Below, in pieces: positions 32,693 through 43,519 of a stretch of 64,000 nt of DNA (its first letter is position 1; each line of letters starts with the position of its first letter). This DNA comes from Gautieria morchelliformis (lineage: Eukaryota > Basidiomycota > Agaricomycetes > Gomphales > Gomphaceae): assembly GCA_015179125.1 (NCBI GenBank), contig WHVA01000009.1, forward strand, positions 434,001 through 498,000, given 5' to 3'. The notes under the pieces are model-generated. The model was not told the origin of the DNA, did no database searches, and worked only from the letters and a program-made list of their open reading frames with translations. A program made the position numbers and the translations under genes.

Positions 32693-33200
32693 AGATCAGA
32701 CATCAGAATGCTGCCAAACTACGATGGAGGCCCTACCATCATGGTAAGTAACTTTATGAATGTATCCCGGCACGGTGCGCTGTAGCAGCCTTGATTCTGC
32801 CATGGCTCGGCTAGCTTTATATATAAGGTGATGGGAACAAGTCAGCTGGTAGTGAGAATTCGATGCTCGAGGCGCTATTTACAACGATTTCAAAATTCAA
32901 ACACACCAGACAGTGCCCCTGGATGTTGATGGGATGCATCGTGAGCCCAACATGTAATATAAAACAAACTGAGCTCTAACCTCATGTCCAGACATCATGC
33001 TACTGCACGTTCTCACCAGGCCAACATCTGCGACAGTTAGAATGGCGGTTGTGTGCCATATTCTGTAGAACAAGTCTGGGAAGCATAGAAGGAAAGGCCC
33101 ATTATAAAACGATTGAGGCGGGATTAGATGAATGTTGAATCCACAAAGTCATGGAAGTGCGGACCACGCAGTCGTTATTTTATGCTCGACGAGCTTGATC
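32693..33200 (+). repeat. Dispersed repeat R, copy 1
   Basis: It aligns by eye with 61952-62350 in the same orientation, starting ATCAGACATCA and including GTTGATG..GATGCATCGTG and the phrase TATAAAACGA. No coding signal. It may be the end of an unidentified element or part of a segmental duplication shared by the two helicase-bearing blocks. Confidence 0.6.
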
Positions 33201-33296
33201 GTTGATTGGTTCAATTTGCCGCCAGTGCCAAAATTATGTAACAAGCTAGCGCTGGAGCACTCTTCTACAATTCAATTGGCATACTGAGCTGAGCTA

Positions 33297-33907
33297 AGAT
33301 AGGGGACACCAGGAACCAACCACCCTGATGTAGGCAAGCGCTTAGATCACGTGACACGCCAAATCGAAAGACTTGGATCTCAATTTTTAAAAAAGTGTGC
33401 CAGATAATACAATTTTGATATACAGAAGTGTAAATTTTGTATCTAATTACTATACTTTTGATTGACTTGCTAATATGTTACTGGGCAAGGGACTCTGCCC
33501 ATGTTTGACCAATTCGCTGTATCACGTGGCATGTGACCTCCCAGAATGGTCATCCGTCACTGAGTGCCAACGTCCAAGCGCTGAGAAAGCTGACAAATAA
33601 TGTCACATGACGCGCCAAATGTTGCGGTTGGAAAATACAAAATGTGTCCCAAACGGTTCCAAAACACAAAATAAAGTATTTGGGAAAAAATTCTTAGTCT
33701 GCACTTCAAGAGTATATAACTCAGATACCCTGCATTATTTTGCTAAACCCTTCCCTACAAATTCAAACTAGACATATTGAGAGAAACCCTTAGGACTCAA
33801 ATAAGTCAGAACTTAATGTATGTGGGTGGAATTGAGGATGTCGGAAGGCGGCTGCTACTGGCGTGCTCACTTACATAAAGGTGGTTGGTTCCTGGTGTCC
33901 CCTATCT
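33297..33907. mobile_element. Tc1/mariner-type MITE
   Basis: Perfect 28-bp terminal inverted repeats (33297-33324, starting AGATAGGGGACACCAGG, and 33880-33907) flanked by TA on both sides (33295-33296, 33908-33909), the target preference of Tc1/mariner transposases. At 611 bp with no transposase gene it is non-autonomous. The TIRs are identical, suggesting a fairly recent insertion. Confidence 0.85.
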
Positions 33908-33959
33908 TAGTAGTTAATACGGCGCCCACCATAGCACCGGGCTGTGCTGTTCTCTCAGT

Positions 33960-34290
33960 CAGTGCCTTCTGACTTTGAGTTTGCCATGGTGAACGTCTGC
34001 CCGGCACTGCTCTTTGCATACTCGCTCTGGATGAGGCGGCATTCGAGGCCACTCCTCTCTGCTTTTCGTGTGTATTGACATGGAATGGGTGGCTGTCACA
34101 CTTGCGAAAGAGTCTCACCTCAAGATGCAGTGAGCGTCAAAGGTTTCAATTAATTCAATCTCATTGTTGCAACAGCCCATCACTGCCTTGTTCCTCACTG
34201 GATGTCAGTAGATGAGATCATCAGTGCATATCAGCAGGCAAGCAACAAGTTTTTCCAACACATTTCCTCTTGCACATTAGAGAAGTAGTA
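33960..34290 (+). pseudogene. Patatin-domain relic 1
   Basis: Plus-strand pieces recall the N-terminal half of fungal patatin-like phospholipase domains: the oxyanion-hole motif GGIRGHSSLLF (about 34031-34065), a degenerate version of the YFDLIxGTSTGG nucleophile strand (about 34140), and MSVDEIISAYQQASNKFF (34203-34256), which matches the MSVDE segment following that motif. The reading frame is not continuous and the catalytic GxSxG is lost. Such domains front many basidiomycete NLR-like (STAND) proteins. The same N-terminal half is missing from the NLR-like gene at 44650, but the two are 10 kb apart and not joined. Confidence 0.6.
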
Positions 34291-34954
34291 GAATTCCAAT
34301 TGCAGCGGTTCTGGGGAGTTCTTGGTGATAGAATCTCTCCCCTTCGCAGTGCCACTCTCATGCATCCACAAGTACAATCATCGGCGCACTGACTGACGTC
34401 TTCCGATCCACGCTCGGTGTTTGACGGCTTGCGTCGAATGTACCCTAATACAGTGCTTTTTTTTTGCTCAGGGTACAAGCATATGGATGTGTGTATAATG
34501 CCTGGCGGTCATTTGAAGTCAACAGAACACCCTTACGTTCATCCTAGTCTGAGAGCCGCTATCCTCTTGAGCAAAATAATGTCTGGAAAATGTTGAAGTG
34601 TCTTGGGGGTGTTCTACTGACGCCAATTTCCGAATGTTGTGCCTCATACAAGCGGTCTCGCTGTGCACCTGCTTCTACTCGTGAACACCTAGTCACGTAG
34701 GGAATTTACCAGTATGGGCGTGGCATGATACTTCCAGTTTTAAGGAAGCTTACCCTCTTTACTAACGGACCACAATGCTTTCTCTATCAGGCCCGATTCT
34801 ATGTCTTGCGACTTGAGCACAAGCTGCATTGCTGTCTGGAATTATGGGGCCATTTCACCTTGTTCTCAACTAGCCCACTGAATGCTGATGGTGTACTCTC
34901 ATTCGTGTCTCAGTCTATGACTGCCCTCTGTGCTCGCTGCTGGCGGAACTGCCG

Positions 34955-35260
34955 GTGCACTTGCAACACTCCTGCAAAGCTGTCTACGTGACTGTTCTGG
35001 ACGGCGGCAACAACCAAAGCCTCTCCTCTCTGGCTCTCATTCGTAAGGGTGGCGGTGGTACTTGGGAACGGACTCTCACCGCTAGCGCCAGTGAGTGTCA
35101 AACCTTCCGATTACTTCGATCTCATCATTGGAACAGGCACGACTGTATCTGTGCCCTGTTACTCATGCGTCTCTCCACCACGCTAAGCAAGACCATGAGA
35201 TTGTATCAGCAGGTAAGCAACACTGGTTTCTGGCACACCAAGATTTGTCTTACGCATTGG
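34955..35260 (+). pseudogene. Patatin-domain relic 2
   Basis: A second decayed copy on the plus strand. VTVLDGGNNQSLSSLALI (34991-35044) corresponds to the LSLDGGGIRGLSxLxIL start of patatin, and PSDYFDLIIGTGTTV (35104-35148) to the nucleophile strand; the GTSTG serine motif is altered. It aligns with relic 1 over about 250 bases (for example the shared TATCAGCAGG.AAGCAAC), so the two arose by local duplication. Not functional as seen. Confidence 0.62.
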
Positions 35261-36189
35261 ATGAAGTTCGACGGCCATATTTTCCCAATTCTCTGGGTAT
35301 TCTCGCTTTTCATTCTCATGCCTGTTGCACTGCTGTGGTCTCTTGCACAAGGAAAAAGACAGGTTTCCCGCCCCACGTCCTCAGACGCACGCCTGGTGCT
35401 TGAGGACTTATGCCAAACCTAGGCTAATGCAAGTTTATCTTTCGTTCAGGAGACTCAGCACATGGATGTGGGTCTAACCCTGTCATGTCACGGCAATTGT
35501 GTGTGAATACAGAGGATCCTTCACTGTGCCAGCAAGTGGAAAACTTTAAGGTGAGGTACAGAACCATGCATTGACCTGGAACGCTGTGCAGTGAGACTCG
35601 GCATCACCATATGGGAGTGTCGCTGAAGGGGTCAGTAGCGGTGGCCTGGACCAGCCTGTTCAACTTGTACCCAGTCCCACGGCATTCAGCTGTATACAGA
35701 GGGGACATGGTGGGCCCAACCCTCAATTACAAACTACTCCAAAACGAGTTCTACGTCCCAGATGTCCAGGTATTGTGTGAGAACTTACAAATCACTGGAA
35801 CTTGTCGCGGCGACCTCTTGAATGGCCCACACCATGAATGCTAACAAGACAGCACGGTCTGAGAGCCAGTGTACGTTCGAGTATGAGGAGATGGAAAAGA
35901 AAGGACTGGGGTAGTGAACTCCATCGCATGGGATATGGCATTGATATATCCAGCAAGATGAAGAACCATCTACCGTTCGTGAGGACATATCCCGGTGATA
36001 CTGCAAACTTTAATCGTGGATTCGTCCAGAATCATATCACGTGCATTCTTAGTATTGTATGTGACATCACTCGATTCTATAAATGGCGAACTTAGGCGAT
36101 TGACATGGTCGGCATGATCTGTCATCGCATCGCTCTGATCGCAGAAGCTGTCATGAGCATTCCTGATAAGCGCTGGTCTGAAGCAGTCG
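35261..36189. other. No recognisable gene
   Basis: Short open frames only. A plus-strand stretch near 35690-35845 (MVGPTLNYKLLQNEFYVPDV) looks mildly protein-like but matches nothing I know. It could be the continuation of patatin relic 2. Confidence 0.25.
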
Positions 36190-36660
36190 CGATGGCGTGT
36201 ATCTAAATATAGTCACGAAGGCGACATCGCCACGTGCACCCGCCATTCAGTAGCCCTTCCAACGGAATCGTTCCCCATATGGTCTGCCTTTGCTTGCTCT
36301 CAAATTTCATTGATTCTTCGATTACCTACTCCCCACCATCACTGTTTCATCAACCCCCAAATGTCTCCCACGCACTAGGACTTCGACGCGCAGCCCTATC
36401 CACGATTACCAGCGCTGTTCTCGCCGTCATCAGCAGGGTTGGGCTGGTGACAAGTAGTGTTTCAGTGAGTAGACTTCATGCTCTTGTCAGGTTATTATCA
36501 CGAGTTCCTTTTAGCAGACACGAGTGCAATGCAGTCCCTTTCGAGTATAAGGAGGTGTATATAACTTGGACAACGACACGGACGGTGATAATGGTGTGCA
36601 GAGCCTGGTCGGATTGTCCCACTTGTGAGTGCATACCCTGCCAGTGAGCCGAATATTCCA
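36190..36660 (+). repeat. Promoter-like unit U1 with decayed small ORF
   Basis: It contains TCTAAATATAGTCACGAAGG.. and a broken version of a small ORF starting MSPTH. It is the inverted counterpart of 60540-60870. This copy carries about 140-170 extra bases in the middle of the ORF compared with the other. The TATA-like TAAATATAG about 160 bases upstream of the ORF suggests it was a transcribed unit. Confidence 0.5.
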
Positions 36661-36689
36661 AGCCGCGTCAGACCCCGCATTCTAATTTT

Positions 36690-36900
36690 ACATCATGCTA
36701 CAAATGGCGATTTTCATCTTCCACGATCGACATGATCAACGTGATCGATCGCCCTCTGGCAGAAGCCGTCGTCTTGACACAGCCACGTGGGTCTAAATAT
36801 AGCAGAGAAGAAGATTGGCCGCGTGCGCTAAGCCTCTCCACCGATGTGGTCGACTCGCCAATGCCATTCCATTCTCGTCCCCCACGTAAGGTCTGCCTAC
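36690..36900 (+). repeat. Promoter-like unit U2
   Basis: It shares with 60330-60530 (inverted) the phrases AAATGGCGATTTTC, TCCACGATCGACATGATC, GCCACG(T)GGGTCTAAATATAG and ATGCCATTCCATTCTCGTC. It also resembles the start of U1 (GGCAGAAGC.GTC then TCTAAATATAG), so U1 and U2 may be tandem copies of a promoter region. No clear protein. Confidence 0.5.
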
Positions 36901-37341
36901 AAAACCTCATCTAGTCCTCGCTCCCAATACCCGCCATCGCTACTTCATACCGTCAACCTGTGGCTGACAAGGCTGGTGCCGCTTTTAAGGTGCGTACTCG
37001 TGGGGAGTCCCCCAGGGCCCGTCCTGCGAGACGGGAAGCTTGCATAGGCGATCAACGTCTAAGAGTAGGAACGGGAAATTCTCGAGCAACATGTTTGCAT
37101 GCGAGGTTCACGCCATCTCCATGTCCATCACATCTTTCATAATGAGGCACATGGCTGGCAACGAATGACCATGGGGACTTGAATTGAACAGATATTTCGA
37201 ATGCATCAGACACGGTCAAAGGAACAAAATTGACACAAGTACAGTACATGACATATGGGTGTTGTACAACCCATGAGATCAAATACTAGTACAACCATTC
37301 TAGATCAATGACAGATCTAACTAAGACGTGGTCTGAAGGCT

Positions 37342-37814
37342 TCAATTTAGCCCTGCAGCCTGCGGGCAAGAGTCCGCCTTGGCGCCAAGGTCGCAAGAGC
37401 TCTTTCCATCATTCGCACACTGGTAGAGGTGTCCATGGATGCAATTGGACAACCCGTCACCGCAGAAAGCAGCGTTCGGGGCTCCGTGGCAGGGGCAGGC
37501 AGTGGCTCCACACACGCTCTTTCCAAGCATTAATACACAGTAATTAGTTATACTTTCCAGCTTGAATAGCGAAACAACATACCGGGCTATCGGACACGCT
37601 CTTTCCAAGCTATTAATATGCAGTAATTAGTTGTCCTTTCCAGATTGAATAGTAAAACAACATACAGGGCTATCGGACACGCTCTTTCCAAGCTATTAAT
37701 ACACAGTAATTAGTTGTCCTTTCCAGCATGAATAGAAAAACAACATACAGGGCTATCAACCGCCTTGGCAAAAGCAGCGGGGAGGATGGCAACGAGAGCA
37801 GCGAAAGCAGTGTA
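37342..37814 (-). CDS. Small secreted cysteine-rich protein S1 (multi-exon)
   Basis: Minus strand. The hydrophobic leader YTAFAALVAILPAAFAKAVDSP (37749-37814) ends with an AFA signal-peptidase-like site. It is followed by two 27-nt mini-exons (37666-37692 and 37583-37609, each LGKSVSDSP) separated by GTATGT introns of about 56 bases, then a last exon with 8 cysteines (SVCGATACPCHGAPNAAFCG..GHLYQC..KSSCDLG..DSC). The C-x4-C-x-C..GHxYQC pattern is that of a widespread family of small secreted basidiomycete proteins of unknown function. The leader has no in-frame ATG; an in-frame stop precedes it, so the start is unresolved or a 5' exon is missed. A TATATATA box lies about 40 bases upstream. The last exon lacks the usual AG before CTTGG, and may begin at AGCGTG. 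Confidence 0.55.
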
Positions 37815-37829
37815 TTAGATAATGGACGG

Positions 37830-38900
37830 CGTGAGCTCGAGTGTATATATATGAAATGTTAGACCGACCGACCTTCATGGCTATCGGTTGGTGTGTTTGG
37901 AGAGATTGTTGAAATGCGTCAAGGTTTCGACGTGGGGACTGAGTATTCAGGCAGAAAAAGCACGTGATTTTATAGCTTTCCTCAGTCGACTGCGCAGCAA
38001 TGAGACGAAACCAGCGATCCCTGAAGAGACACTAAAACAGTTGAGAAATGGAGCTGACAGCCTGCGCATATGCAAAATGGCTAAATGGGAATGGTTCTGA
38101 GATATGATTATCAATTCAAGCAATATTTGATACGTCACGGTTTACCATATGGCTCTTCCCAGTCCATGCGAAGATAAAATAAGGGGTCTCAACTCTATTC
38201 ATGAAATGGAAACGTTGTTTCACCATCTTGAGGCAACTTGACGTGCCGGCAACCCCCTTTGCCTTTGGAAATAGTTAGCTAGGCGATTATGCCCACGGAT
38301 TGTAGGTAATGGTATGTGCACCGCATTCAGGGATACATGTAAGTGACTGCGGACTCATAAGTACTCACGAAGCTCTAAGGCATCTTTGAGTCAGACCAAG
38401 GAAGCAGTGGCATGGAAACGAACTTGAAGTCCGAGGCTGAGTGTATTCAACTCATCTATGAGGGGACTCCGGTAAACTAGAAATATGCTAACAAAATATC
38501 AAGGACAAACCCATGTTGAAAACCGTCATGTTACATCCATGCAGCGCCGCTGGTACTGCAGCTTGAACAACTATTGTCATCGTATATGACAAATGGCAAG
38601 ATATGACGCACTTGGGGCGTTTCCCAAGCGGGAAATTCACTATGTGAGCTTTGCCATTGAGAAGTGAGTGCTCTCAGCCTCCATACATAGAGACTGCAGT
38701 AGAGACTGCGGTCACTGATTATGTAATAAGACTGAAGGCATGATCATATGCTACAGTCATCACACTTCACAAGATCCTAGTTATTATTATTTCAATAATT
38801 AGACCGCTTGGTGGAGACATGGACACGTGCTTTGATCCCCAATTAGCCAAATTGCTTCCTAGGATCTCATGATATGTTTGTTCCTCGCGTTCGTTCATAA
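37830..38900. other. No recognisable gene
   Basis: The sequence separates S1 from the helicase relic. A short ORF (37888-38100) has no similarity I recognise. No repeat counterpart was seen near the other secreted-protein copy, where the helicase relic abuts directly. Confidence 0.3.
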
Positions 38901-39740
<840 letters not shown>

Positions 39741-40217
39741 AGCGGCGAGCGCGTGAGAGGGGAGCATGTGTGCGTGCATGGGGGGGTACATATGCGTAAG
39801 GGTAAGGGTGCTGTGGCAGTGACGGTGGCAGTGGCAGGCGTGGGTAAAGGGGGGCTTGCGGGTGCAGAGTTAGCGGTGGGGGGTGTGTGCGGCGCTGCGG
39901 GTGTGGCTGTTGTTGGCGGCGGCGGCATGTGTGTGCGGCAGTGCGGGGATGTGCGGTGCGCCAGCGTGCACATGCTCATGTGCGTCGCACACGTGGCCCC
40001 CAGCAACCTATCAACCGCACCCGCATTGTCCAGTCCCAGCCCCGTGCGCCGCTTCGGAGGGATCGTCCCCTCGTCCCCTCGTCCCCGGGCCCCGCCGTGG
40101 CACTCTCACGCACGTGCTTCCTGTCGACTGAAAGTCGAGCTCGGCGGCACTGCTGAACTCCCACGCAGGCACCATCTTGAAGAACTCCCGCCCTCTGGGT
40201 AGATCGGTATCGTCACG
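39741..40217 (-). repeat. GC-rich block upstream of helicase relic P1
   Basis: A GGTGGC/GTGTGCG-rich low-complexity block shared with P2 (58850-59290, inverted) and P3 (62960-63520). Apparent long ORFs here are by-products of composition. The shared block ends abruptly at about 40217, beyond which P1 differs from P3. Confidence 0.6.
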
Positions 40218-40640
40218 AGACACATAGGTATGGACCAGCTGCGTGTATGAAGACAGACGTGGAGAGCAATAGCCTTCCCCTTGCCGGGTGAGCAGATGGA
40301 CCCGGTGTGTGGAAGCGACGCAAAGCCAGTGTACACGTAAGCAGGCCACCCTCGCGTGGGAAAGCAGTGACGTGTTGTACTCACGTGCCAGGGTGCCAAG
40401 AACCGGCAGAGCGTGTGGCCCGTGCGAGCCACGCCGCCAGACTCCCGGAGGCGGAGAGAAAGTACAATGGCGTGGTAATGTGAGTAGCGGCGCGCAGAGG
40501 AAGGGTGCATGGAGTGTTCAGATTTAGTGTCCGGAGGGGCTTTAGTCTAGTGTGCGCATGTGGGTGCTGCTGTCGTAGTTCGGTCTATTTATATACATGA
40601 CCGCCGTCGCAACTCTTCTGTCGCCGTACCCTGTTCTTCT

Positions 40641-40905
40641 CTGTCTTCGCAACTCTCTCGCTTCGCATCTCTTCTCTCACTTCGCCACCTTTCTCTTGCT
40701 TCAACTCTTCTCTTGTTTCGACTCTTCTCTCGCTTCGCAACTCTTCTCTGGCTTCGACTCTTCACTTGCTTCGACTCTTCTCTGCTTCGACTCTTCTCTC
40801 GCTTTGCAACTCTTCTCTCGCTTCACCTCTTCTCTGGCTTCGATTCTTCTCTCGCTTCGACTTTTCTCTCACTTCGCAACTCTTCTTTCGCTTACCAATT
40901 CTTCT
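40641..40905. repeat. CT-rich tandem repeat
   Basis: About 15 imperfect units of roughly 17-20 bases with consensus like CTTCGACTCTTCTCTCG. Reading frames through it give repetitive S/L/F-rich peptides that I regard as meaningless. A TATA-like TATTTATATACATG lies just upstream (about 40590). Confidence 0.8.
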
Positions 40906-40999
40906 CTCTCTTTACACTCGCTGCCAAATGATGCCCCATAATTGAATTGCAGATCACACGCGCTATGTATTATGTAATGGACTTCTTTGTATTTTCAGG

Positions 41000-43319
41000 A
41001 GATGCGCTGGATGTTGCAGGAAGGAATTCGAGACTGCAGAGAAACAGAAACAGAAGCGAGCCGAATGTCCTACTCACAACAAACGCTCAGCCCAGTGGAC
41101 TGCACCAGTTACCATTCTCGTTACTCAACCCCTTGACCCAGCTCTCAACTCAAGTATTCCCGCTGCATCCAACTCTACTGCCTCGGGTAACAAGCCAGAT
41201 ACAGTCCATGTTAGACCATATGCTGTTGATCCCATGTGGAATGCAGAAGCTAGGGCCGCTCATGAGGCTGCAGCAATCGCACAGCAGCGGAAGGTTGAAA
41301 ACTGTCTCCTCAAAATGGCTCCGCATCGCACAATCAGGCTTTTTATATGGCATGTGGTAATTTTGCATATCTTTTGTATCAATAACTGTACTGATAATTT
41401 ATGTAATCTAGGAAAATGATCTGCCGAAATGTTTCCCAGTTGTTGTGAACTCCTACCCTGATTTTTCACTCTCCATGGCCGCACATGCCGTCTCATTTCT
41501 TAATATCAGCTGCACCGATACACTTGAGGCATGGAATCATCAACATGGCTATTGGGAACTGCACTCCTTGTCAACACATTGTCATGTAACTGAGAATCAA
41601 TGCCTGCTCTACAAGCTTATTCGCAATGCTAGCTCATCTCTCGAGGATGGCAAATGTGTCGGATTGGCAGAAGAACTCGCAATGCAACCTGTGCTTGGAA
41701 AGTGCACGCGACCGACTGAAAAAGTCGTATTGCCTGTTTCTAAAGGCCTGCCATTCAACCTCATAGAGAGCTCAGCCCCCACTGTGTCTTCCCAGCATTC
41801 TCCATCCATATCCGTGGGCTCGACCTCTCCGATGATATACAAACCAACGAGCCATTCAGTTTCTCCCGATTTTCTTCTTCCCCCTAACCGCCAGCGCAAC
41901 ACACTGCCCGATGAACATGCTAACACTGAACCCAAGGGTAAAGGGAGGTGCAGAGTAACTAAGAAGTTCCAAGTCTGCCCCACGAACTTCTATGTTTCAG
42001 AGGTCGCAGCCAGCTTTGATTTCATTCGGAAGGGACGCCAACAGGGCCGCACAACTATCGCATCACTATTCAAGGGGTTCTATTGACAAGACATTGTTCC
42101 CTCTACATTTAAATCAAAATGCAAATACTGGCAGGAAGACTTTAATGACGATCTCAAACAATGCTTTGTATCCTATGGAGAGACACCATGTGGCCTGTGG
42201 ACACACTTTCTGGCAACATATCATAGTTCAGGTGTGGAGCCCCCACTCAAATTGACACTCGAGGATGAATCGGACGTGACGTTGGACATGTCCACTGATA
42301 TCGCTTCTGACACATCGGATGGAAAAACTGACCGTCAATGTGTCTTCTGCTTCCCACCTCTCCCTCAGATCCTTTCCCAGTCACTTCAGGTGCTTCTTGA
42401 TGAGGTCCTGCTTCCCAAGAACAGCTATGCGGCCCCAACCAAGGAGAATCCATTGGCTCACAAGCATCGCCCAGGAAGGGGCTGGACGTTACGCTTGGCA
42501 TTTTGCGGTATGCATATGCAGGAGGTGGATGTTACTTTGGAAGGTAATGGTCAGAACTGGCCCGTTCCTGCAGATATTGAATACGAGATACTCGGGGCTC
42601 GGATTAAATCTCTGGAGAAAGAGATTACACAAGCAGTTGTGGCTCCTAAACGCAACCTACTCTTCCGTCGAGCAATCTGTCAAATGGTCAAACATGGTAT
42701 GAAATCTTTTGTGAGTTTAGACGGCATTCGCAAGCGTATGGAGTGGGAGCATGCAGGCTAGTCAGTGGTTTCACCTCTTCATGTCATGTTGCGTAAACTG
42801 ACGAAGCTATAGTTAGGGTGACAAGGGACGATTCTTATTAACGAGAACCTTCTCAGCCTCTTTCCGGAGCATCCCAACACAGACAAAGATGAATGGCTGG
42901 ACAAACTTCTTGATGCCCTCTTCGATGAGCCGAATGCCCAGGTGCCGAAGTTACCTTCTAGTAGAAAACTAGAAAATCACCCTGGCACAATCTTTATTGA
43001 CCCTATAACAATCCATCCTCTGAGCTACACCAATTTCCTAACCTGTGTCTTGATCCCTTTCACCACCATTCTTCTAATTCAAGCTGACCGATCTTGTGCA
43101 TTTGACGAGGCTTGGAAGACATGGCATGACAGTGGTCCTTGGGGTTCACACCACTCTTTCAATGAGGAGGATTCTGAGGCTTCTGCAAGAACGATGGAGG
43201 CTGTTGTCAAACCAGAACCTGTCAAAGATCGCATGCCTACCCCACTTTATGACGGTTGGCATGAGGTAGTTAGCATATATGAGGAGGGCAATCCTAGGGA
43301 GACCTTAATCATTGATTAG
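41000..43319 (+). CDS. Gene J: uncharacterised multi-exon protein
   Basis: The best-supported exon starts after a 3' splice site at 40999 and opens with a cysteine-rich motif (CAGCCRKEFETAEKQKQKRA, then ECPTHN) reminiscent of a zinc-binding module. A 55-base intron (41357-41411) leads to ENDLPKCFPVVVNSYPDFSL and a long serine/proline-rich linker. After an in-frame TGA at 42084-42086 the same frame continues with KCKYWQEDFNDDLKQ, CVFCFPPLPQILSQ, HRPGRGWTLRLAFCGMHMQE and, after a probable intron near 42755-42814, GRFLINENLLSLFPEHPN to a stop at 43317. I recall this type of protein as recurrent in mushroom genomes without a named domain; no function can be given. The single TGA means a pseudogene or an unrecognised intron. 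5' exons are not identified. It converges on the KDZ-associated gene 200 bases away. Confidence 0.55.
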
Positions 43320-43519
43320 GTAGTATCCCACTCTTCTTCTTTTTGACCACACATGTGCCGCATTTTCATTTTTTTTTTTTTTTTTTTCATTGACTCGATG
43401 TCTGTCGTGTATGCACTTTAACCAATACTCTTGTTGCCTGTACAAAAGAATATGCAAAACTATACTAAATTAAACAGCGCACATAGCATAGCTATCTCCT
43501 AGTAAGTCGTCACAAGCTA
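43320..43519. other. Convergent intergenic gap with T-tract
   Basis: It separates the stops of gene J (plus) and the KDZ-associated gene (minus). It contains a run of about 25 T near 43365-43388. No other feature seen. Confidence 0.5.

Noticed and set aside
34221-34478. Minus-strand 85-codon ORF
   Set aside because: Overlaps the patatin relic on the plus strand, which explains the sequence better.
40597-40941. S/L/F-rich ORFs over the CT-rich tandem repeat
   Set aside because: Repetitive peptide in two frames generated by the minisatellite; no evidence of a gene.
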